DNA of 64,000 nucleotides from Synechococcus sp. MU1617. Its GTDB lineage: Bacteria > Cyanobacteriota > Cyanobacteriia > PCC-6307 > Cyanobiaceae. Positions 54,929-62,842 of the stretch are shown here, in pieces (the stretch's first letter is position 1; each line of letters begins with the position of its first letter). The notes beneath the pieces are model-generated. The model was not told the DNA's origin, did not search any database, and worked only from the letters and a program-made list of their open reading frames with translations. The stretch covers positions 62,001-126,000 of the forward strand of contig NZ_VTLB01000005.1 in the NCBI RefSeq assembly GCF_020514235.1. The letters are read 5' to 3'. Made by a program: the position numbers and the translations under genes.

Positions 54929-55186
54929 TCAGTCTTCCAGCATGAAGTTGCCGTCGCCTTCGCTGTTCTCGAGCAATGCGTCCAGCTGACGGGCGTGGAC
55001 ACCGTTGTCCTTGTCGAGGGCGGCCAGCATGGATTCAGCCATCGCTCGCCGTCCTTCAACATCGCGGTGACCTTCACGGGCCGCGGCCTGTTCCACCTGG
55101 CGTCGGGCACTGGCAAGACTGATGCTCAGTCGACTGGCCAACTGGGCACAAAGTTTGACGAGGGTGGGGTCCTGAATCGCGGCCAT
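54929..55186 (-). CDS. Small conserved hypothetical protein
   Basis: An 85-residue soluble, largely helical protein starting MAAIQDPTLVKLCAQLASRL and ending in an acidic tail (NSEGDGNFMLED). The middle is Ala/Arg/Glu-rich and could be a helical hairpin. I do not recognise a family or motif. Its start lies 19 nt after the LpxB-related gene on the same strand, so it probably belongs to that transcript. It looks real from its frame and clean ends. Confidence 0.6.
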   Translation of the reverse strand: MAAIQDPTLVKLCAQLASRLSISLASARRQVEQAAAREGHRDVEGRRAMAESMLAALDKDNGVHARQLDALLENSEGDGNFMLED

Positions 55187-55205
55187 CGCAACCAACCGGG
55201 GACCT

Positions 55206-56447
55206 TCAGTATCCGTTGAAGCGATCCAGGATCAGTCGTGCCAGCTGATCGCTTCCCCCTGCTGGCCCCATCCGCTGCGTACCGATCCTTCCCAGGTGGG
55301 AGCGGAGTGCCGCGTCAGCCAGGAGGACTTCGAGCCGTTTGGTGAGCTCGGATTCGTCAGAGCAAGGACGAACCGCTCCCCCCAGCAGGCGGCTCTGACG
55401 GCGGGCGAAGCCCGGCTTGAACTGCGGCCCTGGTCCCGGCAGGGACAGAGCCGGAATGCCCAGGCCCACAAGTTGTTCCGTCGCCGTTCCGGCGGTGGCG
55501 ATGCCGGCTTCGGCCCAGCCGGCCCATCGGTCAAAGCAACCTCGCCCGATCAGCACCAAGCAGGCTCCTTTCACCCAGCAGGCTTCGGCACCCAGTTGAT
55601 CCGAAGGCGGAAGGCTGCGTCGAAAACCCAGTTGTTCAAGACTGTCGCTCAGGGCCTCTGCATCGGGTTGGGCGCCCACGGCCATGAGCAGTGCCATCGG
55701 TACACGTCCGGGCAGCGCCATAGCGCTGCGCACCAACCGCCGCAGGTTGCGCTGGGCCTCCGGCATGCGACTTCCGCAGAGCAAGAGCACGCGGCGGCAG
55801 CGTTCCAGGGCCGATGGCAGCGGTTGGATTTGAAGGCCATCCATCATCGGATTGCCCGGCGCCAGAGCGTCCACGCCCTTGCGTTGCAAGCCACGGGCCG
55901 TGAGCCGATCACGCATGGCCACCAGTTGACAGCGGCGCGAGCGCATCAAGCGCCATTCCCAGGGATCCCACTCACTGCCTTTGAGCCGGTGGTAACAGTC
56001 GCTTTTGGCCCGTCCGGGACCGCTGAGCCACGTGTAGTCGCTTTTGGGAGTGCCGATGAAGCCGAAGGGAGCGCCACTGCTCCAGGCCATCAGCAGTGGC
56101 AGCAAATCGCCGACGGCAACGATGGATTGGCGCTCATGCCCCAGGCGGCGCACCAACCGCCATTGGCTCCAGCTCAGGCTGGGGAGCCCAGCCCTGACGT
56201 CTGCCAGCAGACCTTTCAGGCTTTGGTTGCTGAAGCCACCGCTGGGCAGGGCCGCTTTCGGCCCCAAGCGTGTCAACCATCCCTGCTGAACTGCTGCATC
56301 AAACACCCGGCCGGCGCCCACCAGAGGAAGCACGGTCAGGGGGCATCGCGGTGCGCGCCGATGGACGGCCTGGATGATCCGCAGGGTGATCAGATCTTCC
56401 CCATGGCCGTTGCAGAGAAACAGCAGGGAGCAAGGGGCATGGCTGAT
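55206..56447 (-). CDS. Lipid-A-disaccharide synthase-related protein (start uncertain)
   Basis: A glycosyltransferase-like protein related to LpxB and found in cyanobacteria. The N-terminal motif LLFLCNGHGEDLITLRI, the middle GDLLPLLMAWSSGAPFGF and the C-terminal GTATEQLVGLGIPALSLPG plus GPGPQFKPGFARRQ support this. True LpxB makes lipid A disaccharide; these relatives have no proven reaction. The frame opens with a TTG at 56516, inside trnC on the other strand, and no other canonical start precedes HGED. I list ATC 56447, which has AGGGG 5 nt ahead; a CTG at 56426 is another option. Confidence 0.72.
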   Translation of the reverse strand: MSHAPCSLLFLCNGHGEDLITLRIIQAVHRRAPRCPLTVLPLVGAGRVFDAAVQQGWLTRLGPKAALPSGGFSNQSLKGLLADVRAGLPSLSWSQWRLVRRLGHERQSIVAVGDLLPLLMAWSSGAPFGFIGTPKSDYTWLSGPGRAKSDCYHRLKGSEWDPWEWRLMRSRRCQLVAMRDRLTARGLQRKGVDALAPGNPMMDGLQIQPLPSALERCRRVLLLCGSRMPEAQRNLRRLVRSAMALPGRVPMALLMAVGAQPDAEALSDSLEQLGFRRSLPPSDQLGAEACWVKGACLVLIGRGCFDRWAGWAEAGIATAGTATEQLVGLGIPALSLPGPGPQFKPGFARRQSRLLGGAVRPCSDESELTKRLEVLLADAALRSHLGRIGTQRMGPAGGSDQLARLILDRFNGY

Positions 56448-56480
56448 ACGATCCCCTGATGGGGACGGCTGTTCCCGGGC

Positions 56481-56551
56481 GGCGGCATGGCCAAGTGGTA
56501 AGGCAGAGGATTGCAAATCCTTTATCCCCAGTTCGAATCTGGGTGCCGCCT
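56481..56551 (+). tRNA. trnC: tRNA-Cys (anticodon GCA)
   Basis: A 71-nt cloverleaf. The acceptor stem GGCGGCA pairs with TGCCGCC, the anticodon stem GGAT/ATCC encloses TGCAA with anticodon GCA, and the T-arm is CCCAGTTCGAATCTGGG. The discriminator is T, as expected for tRNA-Cys. CCA is not encoded. It lies head-to-head with the LpxB-related gene. Confidence 0.95.
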
Positions 56552-56562
56552 TTGAACCCTCA

Positions 56563-57036
56563 TCACAATTGAGCCTCCGCGCTCATGCCGGCAACGTTTC
56601 GTGAGTGACTCTCGCAGCTGATGGTGTTGGCATCAATCCAGCAGCGCCCTTGGGCGGTGCGGGTTGCAGGTAGGCCCGTGGGGAGTCCCCTGGCATCAAA
56701 GCGGACCCATGACGTGCTGAGCAGGGTCCCACTCCAGCGGCGTGAATCCAAGCGGCAGCCGGAGTTGTTGCAGCTGAGCGGACTGCCTTGGTCTCCATCA
56801 AGGCTGACGAAGCTCAACTGGTAGCTGCCGCCCGTTGCTTGATCGTCTCCGATGAAACGAAGCCGCAGGCCACGGCTTCCGTTTGCGTTGATCTGCAGGC
56901 GTTCGCAGGCCAAAGGACGCCCCCCGACGGCGATGCGGCAACGGGCAGGCCTGTACTCCAGACGGCCAAAGGCCTGCGATGGATTGCCCGTCGCCGGAAC
57001 GGCGAAGAGCAGTGACGCCATCCACAGGTGGATCAT
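56563..57036 (-). CDS. Small secreted Cys-containing hypothetical protein
   Basis: A 157-residue protein. The N-terminus MIHLWMASLLFAVPATGNP looks like a signal peptide, which would place it in the periplasm. The mature part has spaced cysteines (RPARCRIAVGG, PLACERL, PLSCNNSGCRLD, GRCWID, TISCES) that could form disulfides, and a beta-rich look. I do not recognise a family. The much longer upstream open frame is antisense to the aldo/keto reductase and is ignored. Its ATG overlaps the stop of the 52-residue gene upstream as TAATG. Confidence 0.65.
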   Translation of the reverse strand: MIHLWMASLLFAVPATGNPSQAFGRLEYRPARCRIAVGGRPLACERLQINANGSRGLRLRFIGDDQATGGSYQLSFVSLDGDQGSPLSCNNSGCRLDSRRWSGTLLSTSWVRFDARGLPTGLPATRTAQGRCWIDANTISCESHSRNVAGMSAEAQL

Positions 57037-57194
57037 TAGTAATCGCTGTCGGCGACGCACATGCCCAGGCAGCGAATGCCGTTGCTGGCGGTTCTGCGGC
57101 AGTGGTTGCAGAGGATGCGTTCTTCGTCTGCGGTCGATCCCTCCACGGCCTGATCGGTCGATCTCGCAGGGTCCTGTGTGGGGGATGCGGTCAT
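57036..57194 (-). CDS. 52-residue CxxC-CxxxC protein
   Basis: A very small protein, starting MTASPTQDPARSTD. It has an acidic middle and a C-terminal metal-site-like motif: LCNHCRRTASNGIRCLGMC, that is, two cysteine pairs, ending VADSDY. This could bind zinc or an Fe-S cluster. Function unknown. Its stop overlaps the start of the secreted Cys protein by one base, so the two are coupled. Its own start lies 28 bp from the divergent aldo/keto reductase. Confidence 0.65.
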   Translation of the reverse strand: MTASPTQDPARSTDQAVEGSTADEERILCNHCRRTASNGIRCLGMCVADSDY

Positions 57195-57222
57195 CACGCA
57201 GCGGGATGGGTCGACGGCGATC

Positions 57223-58209
57223 ATGGCTGGAAGCAGCATCGCTCCGTTGAACGGCATCGGTTTCGGCACCTGGGCCTGGGGCAACAAGACGGTTTGGGGA
57301 TATGACCCCCAGCGGGACGACGCTCGACTTCGCGCCACGTTTCGACAGGCCCTCAGCTCTGGGCTCAACTTGATCGACACCGCGGATTCCTATGGAACGG
57401 GGAGCCTGAGTGGACGCAGCGAAGCGCTGCTGGGCGACTTCATGGCCGAGTTGCCAGCCCTGCGCCGATCCCAGTTGACGGTGGCCACGAAGTTGGCCCC
57501 ATTCCCCTGGCGCTGGGGGCGTCGGGGCTTTGATGCTGCCTTCGAGGCCAGTCGAACGCGGCTCAAGGGGCAGCTGCGGCGCGTGCAATTGCACTGGAGT
57601 ACGGCGCGTTACGCGCCCTGGCAGGAGACAGGCCTTCTCGATGGTTTGGCTGAGCTTGTCCTGGCTGGCCGTGTGGACGAGTTGGGGCTGTCCAACCTTG
57701 GCCCTCAACGCCTGGTGTTGATCCATCGCCGTTTGTTGGAACGCGGCGTTTCCCTGTGCAGCATTCAGGTGCAGTGTTCACTCTTGGCGCCTGCGGATGA
57801 TCAGCTGCGCGAGTTAATCGCTGTCAGCAGGGATCTTGATGTGGAGGTGTTGGCCTACAGCCCTCTGGCTTTCGGCGTGCTGGGTTGTGCGCCCGGGGCT
57901 GAGGAGAGACGTCCTTCTACCTGGTTGAGAGGCCGTTTGTTCCGGCGCCTGCTTCCGGCCAGTCTTGAGTTGCGCAGTGAGATCCAGGCCATCGCGATCG
58001 AACACGGGACATCGATGGTTCAAGTTGCTTTGAACTGGTGCAGAGCTCTTGGCACAACGCCGATCCCGGGACTGCGAACTCCAGAGCAGGCCAGGGATGT
58101 CGCCGCTGCACTGCAATGGTCGATGTCACCTGAGGAGCGTCAGCGGTTGGATGCGGCCCGGATCCGTTGCAGCGAGCGGATGCCCGCCAATCCCTTTCAG
58201 AGTCGCTGA
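57223..58209 (+). CDS. Aldo/keto reductase
   Basis: A 328-residue NADPH-dependent oxidoreductase of the AKR family with a TIM-barrel pattern. The catalytic tetrad is visible: Asp in NLIDTADSYG, Tyr in the same motif, Lys in VATKLAPFPW, and His in RRVQLHWS. The NADP-binding C-terminal part is TTPIPGLRTPEQARD. Carbonyl substrate unknown. ATG 57223 is chosen; an upstream start at 57178 would overlap the divergent small Cys gene. Confidence 0.9.
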   Translation: MAGSSIAPLNGIGFGTWAWGNKTVWGYDPQRDDARLRATFRQALSSGLNLIDTADSYGTGSLSGRSEALLGDFMAELPALRRSQLTVATKLAPFPWRWGRRGFDAAFEASRTRLKGQLRRVQLHWSTARYAPWQETGLLDGLAELVLAGRVDELGLSNLGPQRLVLIHRRLLERGVSLCSIQVQCSLLAPADDQLRELIAVSRDLDVEVLAYSPLAFGVLGCAPGAEERRPSTWLRGRLFRRLLPASLELRSEIQAIAIEHGTSMVQVALNWCRALGTTPIPGLRTPEQARDVAAALQWSMSPEERQRLDAARIRCSERMPANPFQSR

Positions 58210-58218
58210 GTGTTGTGC

Positions 58219-58851
58219 TCAGGCCTCCGAGGCGGATTCAGGGGCTGGGCTCACCACCACCGGGAGGCTGTCCCCGTCATTGCGAATCGGGATGACCTTG
58301 TCCTGTGAGGGTTCCAAGCGAGTGGGGGCAGGGGGAGTGTCCTGTTGCTTGGCGCAGGCGGCGAGAGCTTCCTGCAGCAAGGAATCAAAGGTTGCTCCGG
58401 GCAGTCGATGCCGGGCGACCTCCAGAAAGGTGCGCGGAAGCGATTCGCCTGCAGCGCTCCTCAGAGCAGGGTTGTTCTGCCGATGCTCCTGTTCGTCCTG
58501 AATGGCTCGGATGAACCGGCGTGTGACGTCACGTTTGGTGGACGCCTTGATCAGGGTGTCGCGCTCCTGAGGACCATGACTGAGCTCCTGCTCCATGTCT
58601 TGAATCCGCCGTTCGAGGCTTTCCAAAACCTCCTGGGCTTCCTTGCAGATGTGAGCCAGCTGCCCATCCGACAGGTGGGGCATGTCGGCCACGAAGACCT
58701 TGCCGTGATCACGGAGCGTGAGAAATGTTGGTCGTGCGCCCTGCCTGTAGCCCTGCTGCCTGTCCTGTCCTGAAGGCAAAGGACGCCGAGGTGGAACAGG
58801 ACCTGCAGAGGATCGACGGCGCGTAATGCGCTGGGGCTTATCAAAAGGCAT
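58219..58851 (-). CDS. Conserved hypothetical protein with coiled-coil region
   Basis: A 210-residue protein with no family I recognise. The N-terminus is basic and Pro-rich (MPFDKPQRITRRRSSAGPVP). A conserved-looking block follows (FLTLRDHGKVFVADMPHLSD), then a heptad-like helix about residues 68-100 (ICKEAQEVLESLERRIQDM). A second helical block and an acidic Ser/Pro tail end it. No membrane segment. It lies 118 bp after purM on the same strand. The open frame continues 44 codons upstream without family-like sequence; ATG 58851 is used. Confidence 0.6.
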   Translation of the reverse strand: MPFDKPQRITRRRSSAGPVPPRRPLPSGQDRQQGYRQGARPTFLTLRDHGKVFVADMPHLSDGQLAHICKEAQEVLESLERRIQDMEQELSHGPQERDTLIKASTKRDVTRRFIRAIQDEQEHRQNNPALRSAAGESLPRTFLEVARHRLPGATFDSLLQEALAACAKQQDTPPAPTRLEPSQDKVIPIRNDGDSLPVVVSPAPESASEA

Positions 58852-58969
58852 TGAAAAAAGATGTATTGACGCCGCTATCGGAAAAAGTTCCGATGTGCAT
58901 GGTTTCAGCTTATTCGATCCCTTCTGGGCCGGTGGTCCGCTGCAGTAAACCCGTCTGAAACTGACGCAA

Positions 58970-60007
58970 TCAGGCGGGCACACCTTCGAGAACTGCGGTG
59001 CTGCCTGGGGTGTTGGAGGTCACGTTGCCAATCACCCAGGCCTGATGGTTCTTGCTTCGGCAGTGCTCGATCACAGCGGCTTCGCTCCCCGCCGGTACCA
59101 CCAGGCAGAAGCCGATGCCGAGGTTGAACGTGTGCCAAAGGTCCCGTTCGGGAATGTCTCCGGCCTCCTGCAGCCAACGGAAGAGGGTTGGCCTCGTCCA
59201 GCTAGAGGCATCGACGCGCGCAGAGCAGCCCTCTGGCAGGCAGCGCGGAAGGTTTTCCGGTAGCCCTCCGCCGGTGATGTGGGCCATGCCATGGAGCTCG
59301 CATCCGCTCTGCAGCAGGTGCTGCACCAGGTCGGCATACAGGGTTGTTGGCGCCAGCAAGTCGCCGATCAGGGGGCGCTGGTCGGTGCCATACAGAGTGT
59401 TCGCATTTGCGTTGGCCTGTTCCAGCACCTTGCGCACCAAGCTGAAGCCGTTGCTGTGTACGCCGCTGCTGGCCACACCGATCACGCTGTCGCCAGGTTG
59501 GATGCGTTGGCCGTCAATGAGATTGTCTTCTTCGACGACGGCCACGCAAAAACCGGCGAGGTCGTAGCGCCCCTGGGGGTAGAACCCTGGCATCTCGGCC
59601 GTTTCGCCGCCGAGCAGGGCACAGCCGCTTTGCCTGCAGCCATCGGCGATGCCTTCAACAACCTCGGCCATTGCCGATGGCGCTAAGGCGCCGGTGGCCA
59701 TGTAATCCAGAAAAAAGAGCGGCGCTGCTCCCGACGTGATCACGTCGTTGACGCACATCGCCACCAGGTCGATGCCCACGCCGTGATGGCTGCCATGCTC
59801 CTGGGCCAGCTCCAGTTTGGTCCCGACGCCATCGGTGCCCGACACCAGCAAGGGCTTGCGCAATCCGGCTGGAAGACGCATCAGTCCGCCAAAACCGCCA
59901 AGGCCACCGATGACCTCTGGACGGTGGGTGGCTTCCACAGACGCCTTGATGCGCTGCACGAAAGCGCGCCCGGCTTCGACATCAACTCCAGCGCTCTTGT
60001 AATCCAT
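58970..60007 (-). CDS. purM: Phosphoribosylformylglycinamidine cyclo-ligase
   Basis: AIR synthetase, the fifth step of purine synthesis. The 345-residue protein starts [20 protein letters not shown], has [14 protein letters not shown] near residue 58, [19 protein letters not shown] near 85, [20 protein letters not shown] near 132 and [14 protein letters not shown] near 245. These are the PurM ATP-binding and catalytic segments. ATG 60007 fits the family start; another ATG 6 codons upstream is not needed. Followed by the coiled-coil hypothetical gene. Confidence 0.97.
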   Translation of the reverse strand: MDYKSAGVDVEAGRAFVQRIKASVEATHRPEVIGGLGGFGGLMRLPAGLRKPLLVSGTDGVGTKLELAQEHGSHHGVGIDLVAMCVNDVITSGAAPLFFLDYMATGALAPSAMAEVVEGIADGCRQSGCALLGGETAEMPGFYPQGRYDLAGFCVAVVEEDNLIDGQRIQPGDSVIGVASSGVHSNGFSLVRKVLEQANANANTLYGTDQRPLIGDLLAPTTLYADLVQHLLQSGCELHGMAHITGGGLPENLPRCLPEGCSARVDASSWTRPTLFRWLQEAGDIPERDLWHTFNLGIGFCLVVPAGSEAAVIEHCRSKNHQAWVIGNVTSNTPGSTAVLEGVPA

Positions 60008-60325
60008 GGAACGAATCCGATGCACTGATCCTGCAATGCCGCGGATCTTGTGCTGCTTGGCTTGTCGTCACAGCATCTGATTGGCTGTGCTTATCCGCTG
60101 ATTGCTAGTGGCTTATGTGCGGGGACTTGCGTTCTTGTGTTGATCTGCCAGTCGGTACGCGGATTGCGGGTGGCGGCGGGCTTGGGTGGCTGTGCCGGTC
60201 AGGTCAATGGAGCCCAGTTTTCTTTCAAGAGCAGTTTTTTTAAGTTCGTCAGCAACTTTTGAGGAAGGCACGCCTCGTCTTTGGAGTTGCGAGTTCTGCT
60301 CCATTTCTCGGTTACGCCGCTCTGC
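60008..60325. other. 318-bp intergenic region between purM and rlpA
   Basis: Divergent gap that should carry the purM and rlpA promoters. It contains a run of seven T residues near 60234-60240 without a clear hairpin before it. Short open frames on both strands look like noise, including a 70-codon plus-strand frame with a hydrophobic start. I see no repeat or RNA gene. Confidence 0.45.
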
Positions 60326-60865
60326 ATGCGAGTCCTTTTGACGATGGCCACGCTCTCCGGAGCGATTACAGGGAGTGCGGCACTCCTGCCGGTGGTGGCC
60401 AGCGATTTCCTCTCGGTCAACGGAACAGAGTCCATTGACTTCCTTGATCTGGTCGCTGAGCCACAGGCTTCCGAGCTCCAGGCAACGCTCTCCCCTGCTG
60501 AGGTCAGACCGGTCGTTGCGCCTCCAGCTGCTGAACTTCCCAAGCCGAAGTTGAAGGTCGTACCTGAAGTCGTGAAGGTCATCACCGGCGAGGCCAGTTG
60601 GTACGGCCCCGGTTTTTACGGCAACCGCACCGCCAATGGTGAGGTCTACAAGCCCGGCACGATGACGGCGGCTCACCGCACGCTTCCTTTTGGAACCAAA
60701 GTGCGCGTGACCAACCTCTGGAATGGGCGCACGGCCGTGATTCGCATCAACGACCGCGGACCTTTTATTGATCACCGGGTGATCGACCTTGGCCATGGCG
60801 CTGCCTCTGATCTGGGTTTGACTGCCTCTGGAATCGCCCAGGTCAAGCTTGAGGTGCTGCGCTGA
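60326..60865 (+). CDS. rlpA: RlpA-like septal ring lytic transglycosylase
   Basis: A 179-residue periplasmic protein with a signal peptide (MRVLLTMATLSGAITGSAAL), an acidic Pro-rich linker and a double-psi beta-barrel domain from about residue 85: GEASWYGPGFYGNRTANGE, MTAAHRTLPFGTKVRVTN, INDRGPFIDHRVIDLGHGAA. The conserved Asp in NDRGPF is present. RlpA enzymes cleave naked glycan strands; the SPOR domain of E. coli RlpA is absent here. Its TGA is embedded in CTGA, which may be the start of panC-cmk. Confidence 0.88.
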   Translation: MRVLLTMATLSGAITGSAALLPVVASDFLSVNGTESIDFLDLVAEPQASELQATLSPAEVRPVVAPPAAELPKPKLKVVPEVVKVITGEASWYGPGFYGNRTANGEVYKPGTMTAAHRTLPFGTKVRVTNLWNGRTAVIRINDRGPFIDHRVIDLGHGAASDLGLTASGIAQVKLEVLR

Positions 60866-62379
60866 GCTGCGTTGTTCTCTCCACCCAGGCCGAGCTGGAG
60901 AGCTTCCGGGTCAACCTCAGTGGACCCCTGCAATTCGTGCCCACCATGGGGGGGTTGCATCAGGGCCACGGTGAACTGATTCGCCTTGCTGCGGCTCGGG
61001 GTCCTGTGCTGGTGAGTGTGTTCGTCAACCCACTCCAATTCGGGCCAGCTGAAGATTTTGATCGCTACCCGCGAACGCTCGACGCGGATCGGGGTTTAGC
61101 CGAACGCTCTGGTGCCCATGCCCTTTGGGCTCCGAGTGTCGACGCCATCTATCCAAGTGGGCTCCAGTCAGCGGTGTCGCGCTCAGCACAGGCAGCCCTG
61201 CAGACCCATCTTTGTGGCGCCTCCCGTCCCGGTCACTTTGATGGTGTGGTCACGGTCGTGGCACGGCTGCTGCAGCTGGTGGAGCCGTCCTGCCTTTGGC
61301 TGGGTGAAAAGGATTGGCAACAGCTGGTGATCTTGCGCCGGCTGGTGGCCGATCTCGATGTGGACGTGGCAGTGCGGGCCGTTCCCACCGTTCGTGAACC
61401 CGATGGTTTGGCCTTGAGCTCCCGCAACCAGTACCTCTCCTGTGCTGATCGGGCTCGAGCCGCTGCTCTGCCGTCGGCGTTGCGTTGTGCCGATCCAAAC
61501 GATCCCGAGACCTCAGTGCGCCAGCGCCTTGGTGAAGCAGGGCTTGAGGTGGAGTATGTAGAGAGGGTCGCCCCCTTCACCCTTCAGCCCTGTGGCTCTG
61601 AAACGGCCATCTCACTGTTGGCCGCGGCGGTGCGTTGCGGGACGACCCGTTTGATCGATCACGTCTTCCTGATGACCCGCCAGCCACTTGTTGCCATTGA
61701 TGGCCCTGCCGGTGCTGGCAAAAGCACCGTCACCCGGGCCTTTGCTGAGCAGATGGGGCTGGTCTACCTCGATACCGGCGCGATGTACCGGTCGGTGACC
61801 TGGTTGGTGCAACAGAACGGTGTGGACCCCCAGGATGCTGCGTCCATTGCACCGCTGTTGAACGACCTCGACCTTCAGCTGCGGTCGTTGCCCGGTGGCG
61901 GCCAGCAGGTGTTGGTGAATGGGCAGGACGTGAGTGAAGCGATCCGCTCGCCGGATGTCACAGCCTCGGTTTCGGCTGTGGCCGCGCACCGCTGCGTCAG
62001 GCAAGCGCTGACCGCTCAACAGAAAGCGATGGGTGCCAAGGGTGGCTTGGTGGCGGAAGGTCGCGACATCGGCACCGCTGTTTTTCCGGATGCGGATCTG
62101 AAGGTGTTCCTCACGGCCACAGTGAGCGAGCGGGCCCGGCGCCGTGCTCTGGATCTGGAGCAGCGGGGCTTCCCGGTGCCTGAGCGATCTGAGCTCGAGG
62201 CACAGATCGCCGAACGGGATCACCTCGACAGCACGCGCGAGGAGGCCCCCCTGGTGCAGGCGGAGGATGCGGTGGAGCTCGTGACCGATGGAATGAGCAT
62301 TGAGGCTGTGATCGATGCCTTGGTGGGGCAGTTCCGCTCTCGGGTTGCCGAAGAAGCCTGGCCTACGCCGGCGGGCTGA
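60862..62379 (+). CDS. panC: Bifunctional pantothenate synthetase / cytidylate kinase (rare start codon)
   Basis: Fusion typical of cyanobacteria. The PanC part (about residues 1-265) joins pantoate and beta-alanine: FVPTMGGLHQGHGELIRLA, FVNPLQFGPAEDFDRYPR, GEKDWQQLVILRRLV. The Cmk part phosphorylates CMP: P-loop AIDGPAGAGKSTV near 278, LDTGAMYRSVTWL, GRDIGTAVFPDADLK. The first canonical start, GTG 60937, would cut off the N-terminal strand of PanC (VVLSTQAELESFRV). No ATG, GTG or TTG lies between it and the preceding in-frame TGA. I list CTG 60862, which overlaps the rlpA stop as CTGA with GAGG 7 nt ahead. Confidence 0.88.
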   Translation: MSCVVLSTQAELESFRVNLSGPLQFVPTMGGLHQGHGELIRLAAARGPVLVSVFVNPLQFGPAEDFDRYPRTLDADRGLAERSGAHALWAPSVDAIYPSGLQSAVSRSAQAALQTHLCGASRPGHFDGVVTVVARLLQLVEPSCLWLGEKDWQQLVILRRLVADLDVDVAVRAVPTVREPDGLALSSRNQYLSCADRARAAALPSALRCADPNDPETSVRQRLGEAGLEVEYVERVAPFTLQPCGSETAISLLAAAVRCGTTRLIDHVFLMTRQPLVAIDGPAGAGKSTVTRAFAEQMGLVYLDTGAMYRSVTWLVQQNGVDPQDAASIAPLLNDLDLQLRSLPGGGQQVLVNGQDVSEAIRSPDVTASVSAVAAHRCVRQALTAQQKAMGAKGGLVAEGRDIGTAVFPDADLKVFLTATVSERARRRALDLEQRGFPVPERSELEAQIAERDHLDSTREEAPLVQAEDAVELVTDGMSIEAVIDALVGQFRSRVAEEAWPTPAG

Positions 62380-62842
62380 GTTCGTCGAGCAGGTTGGCGC
62401 AGGCGTCCTCGAGCAGGTCGAGCACATGCTCGAAGCCCGCCTCGCCCCCGTAATAGGGATCAGGCACCTCCGTTTCGGAGAATCCCTGGGCGTAGCTGAG
62501 CATTGGCTTGATGCTGGCCGTTGCTCGAGGCCCGGCTTCGCGAGCCAGTCCTTGGACGGCCGTGAGATTGTCGTCGTCCATGGTCAGCACCAGATCGAAA
62601 CTCGAGAAATCGTCGAGGCTGATCTGTCGTGCGCGGCTGGGCAGCTGAATGCCGCGACGGTTGGCTGCAGCCTGCATGCGTCGGTCCGCCGGATTGCCCA
62701 CATGCCATCCGCCCGTTCCGGCGGAATCCACCACGAACTGATCACTGAGGCCACGCTCTTCGAGCAGATGCAGGAAGACGCCTTCGGCCGCTGGTGAGCG
62801 GCAGATGTTGCCGAGGCAGACGAACAACAGTTTCTGGGTCAT
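62363..62842 (-). CDS. Low-molecular-weight protein-tyrosine phosphatase
   Basis: A 159-residue phosphatase. The CX5R active loop is VCLGNICRSPAAEG at residues 8-21, and the general-acid Asp lies in VPDPYYGGEAGFEHVLDL near 128. Both are intact. Bacterial members act on tyrosine kinases or related phosphoproteins; the target here is unknown. Its ATG overlaps the cpcF-like stop as ATGA, so it is coupled to the lyase genes. Its 3' end overlaps convergent panC-cmk by 17 nt. The long upstream open frame lies inside cpcF and is not used. Confidence 0.93.
   Translation of the reverse strand: MTQKLLFVCLGNICRSPAAEGVFLHLLEERGLSDQFVVDSAGTGGWHVGNPADRRMQAAANRRGIQLPSRARQISLDDFSSFDLVLTMDDDNLTAVQGLAREAGPRATASIKPMLSYAQGFSETEVPDPYYGGEAGFEHVLDLLEDACANLLDELSPPA

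Noticed and set aside
57037-57726. N-terminal extension of the secreted Cys protein
   Set aside because: It is antisense to the aldo/keto reductase and overlaps the 52-residue gene; the signal-peptide-like start at 57036 is far better.
60050-60262. 70-codon plus-strand frame before rlpA
   Set aside because: It has no ribosome binding site, no family-like sequence and lies in a promoter region.
60113-60796. 227-codon minus-strand open frame
   Set aside because: It covers rlpA in antisense and the product is low-complexity basic sequence with no family features.
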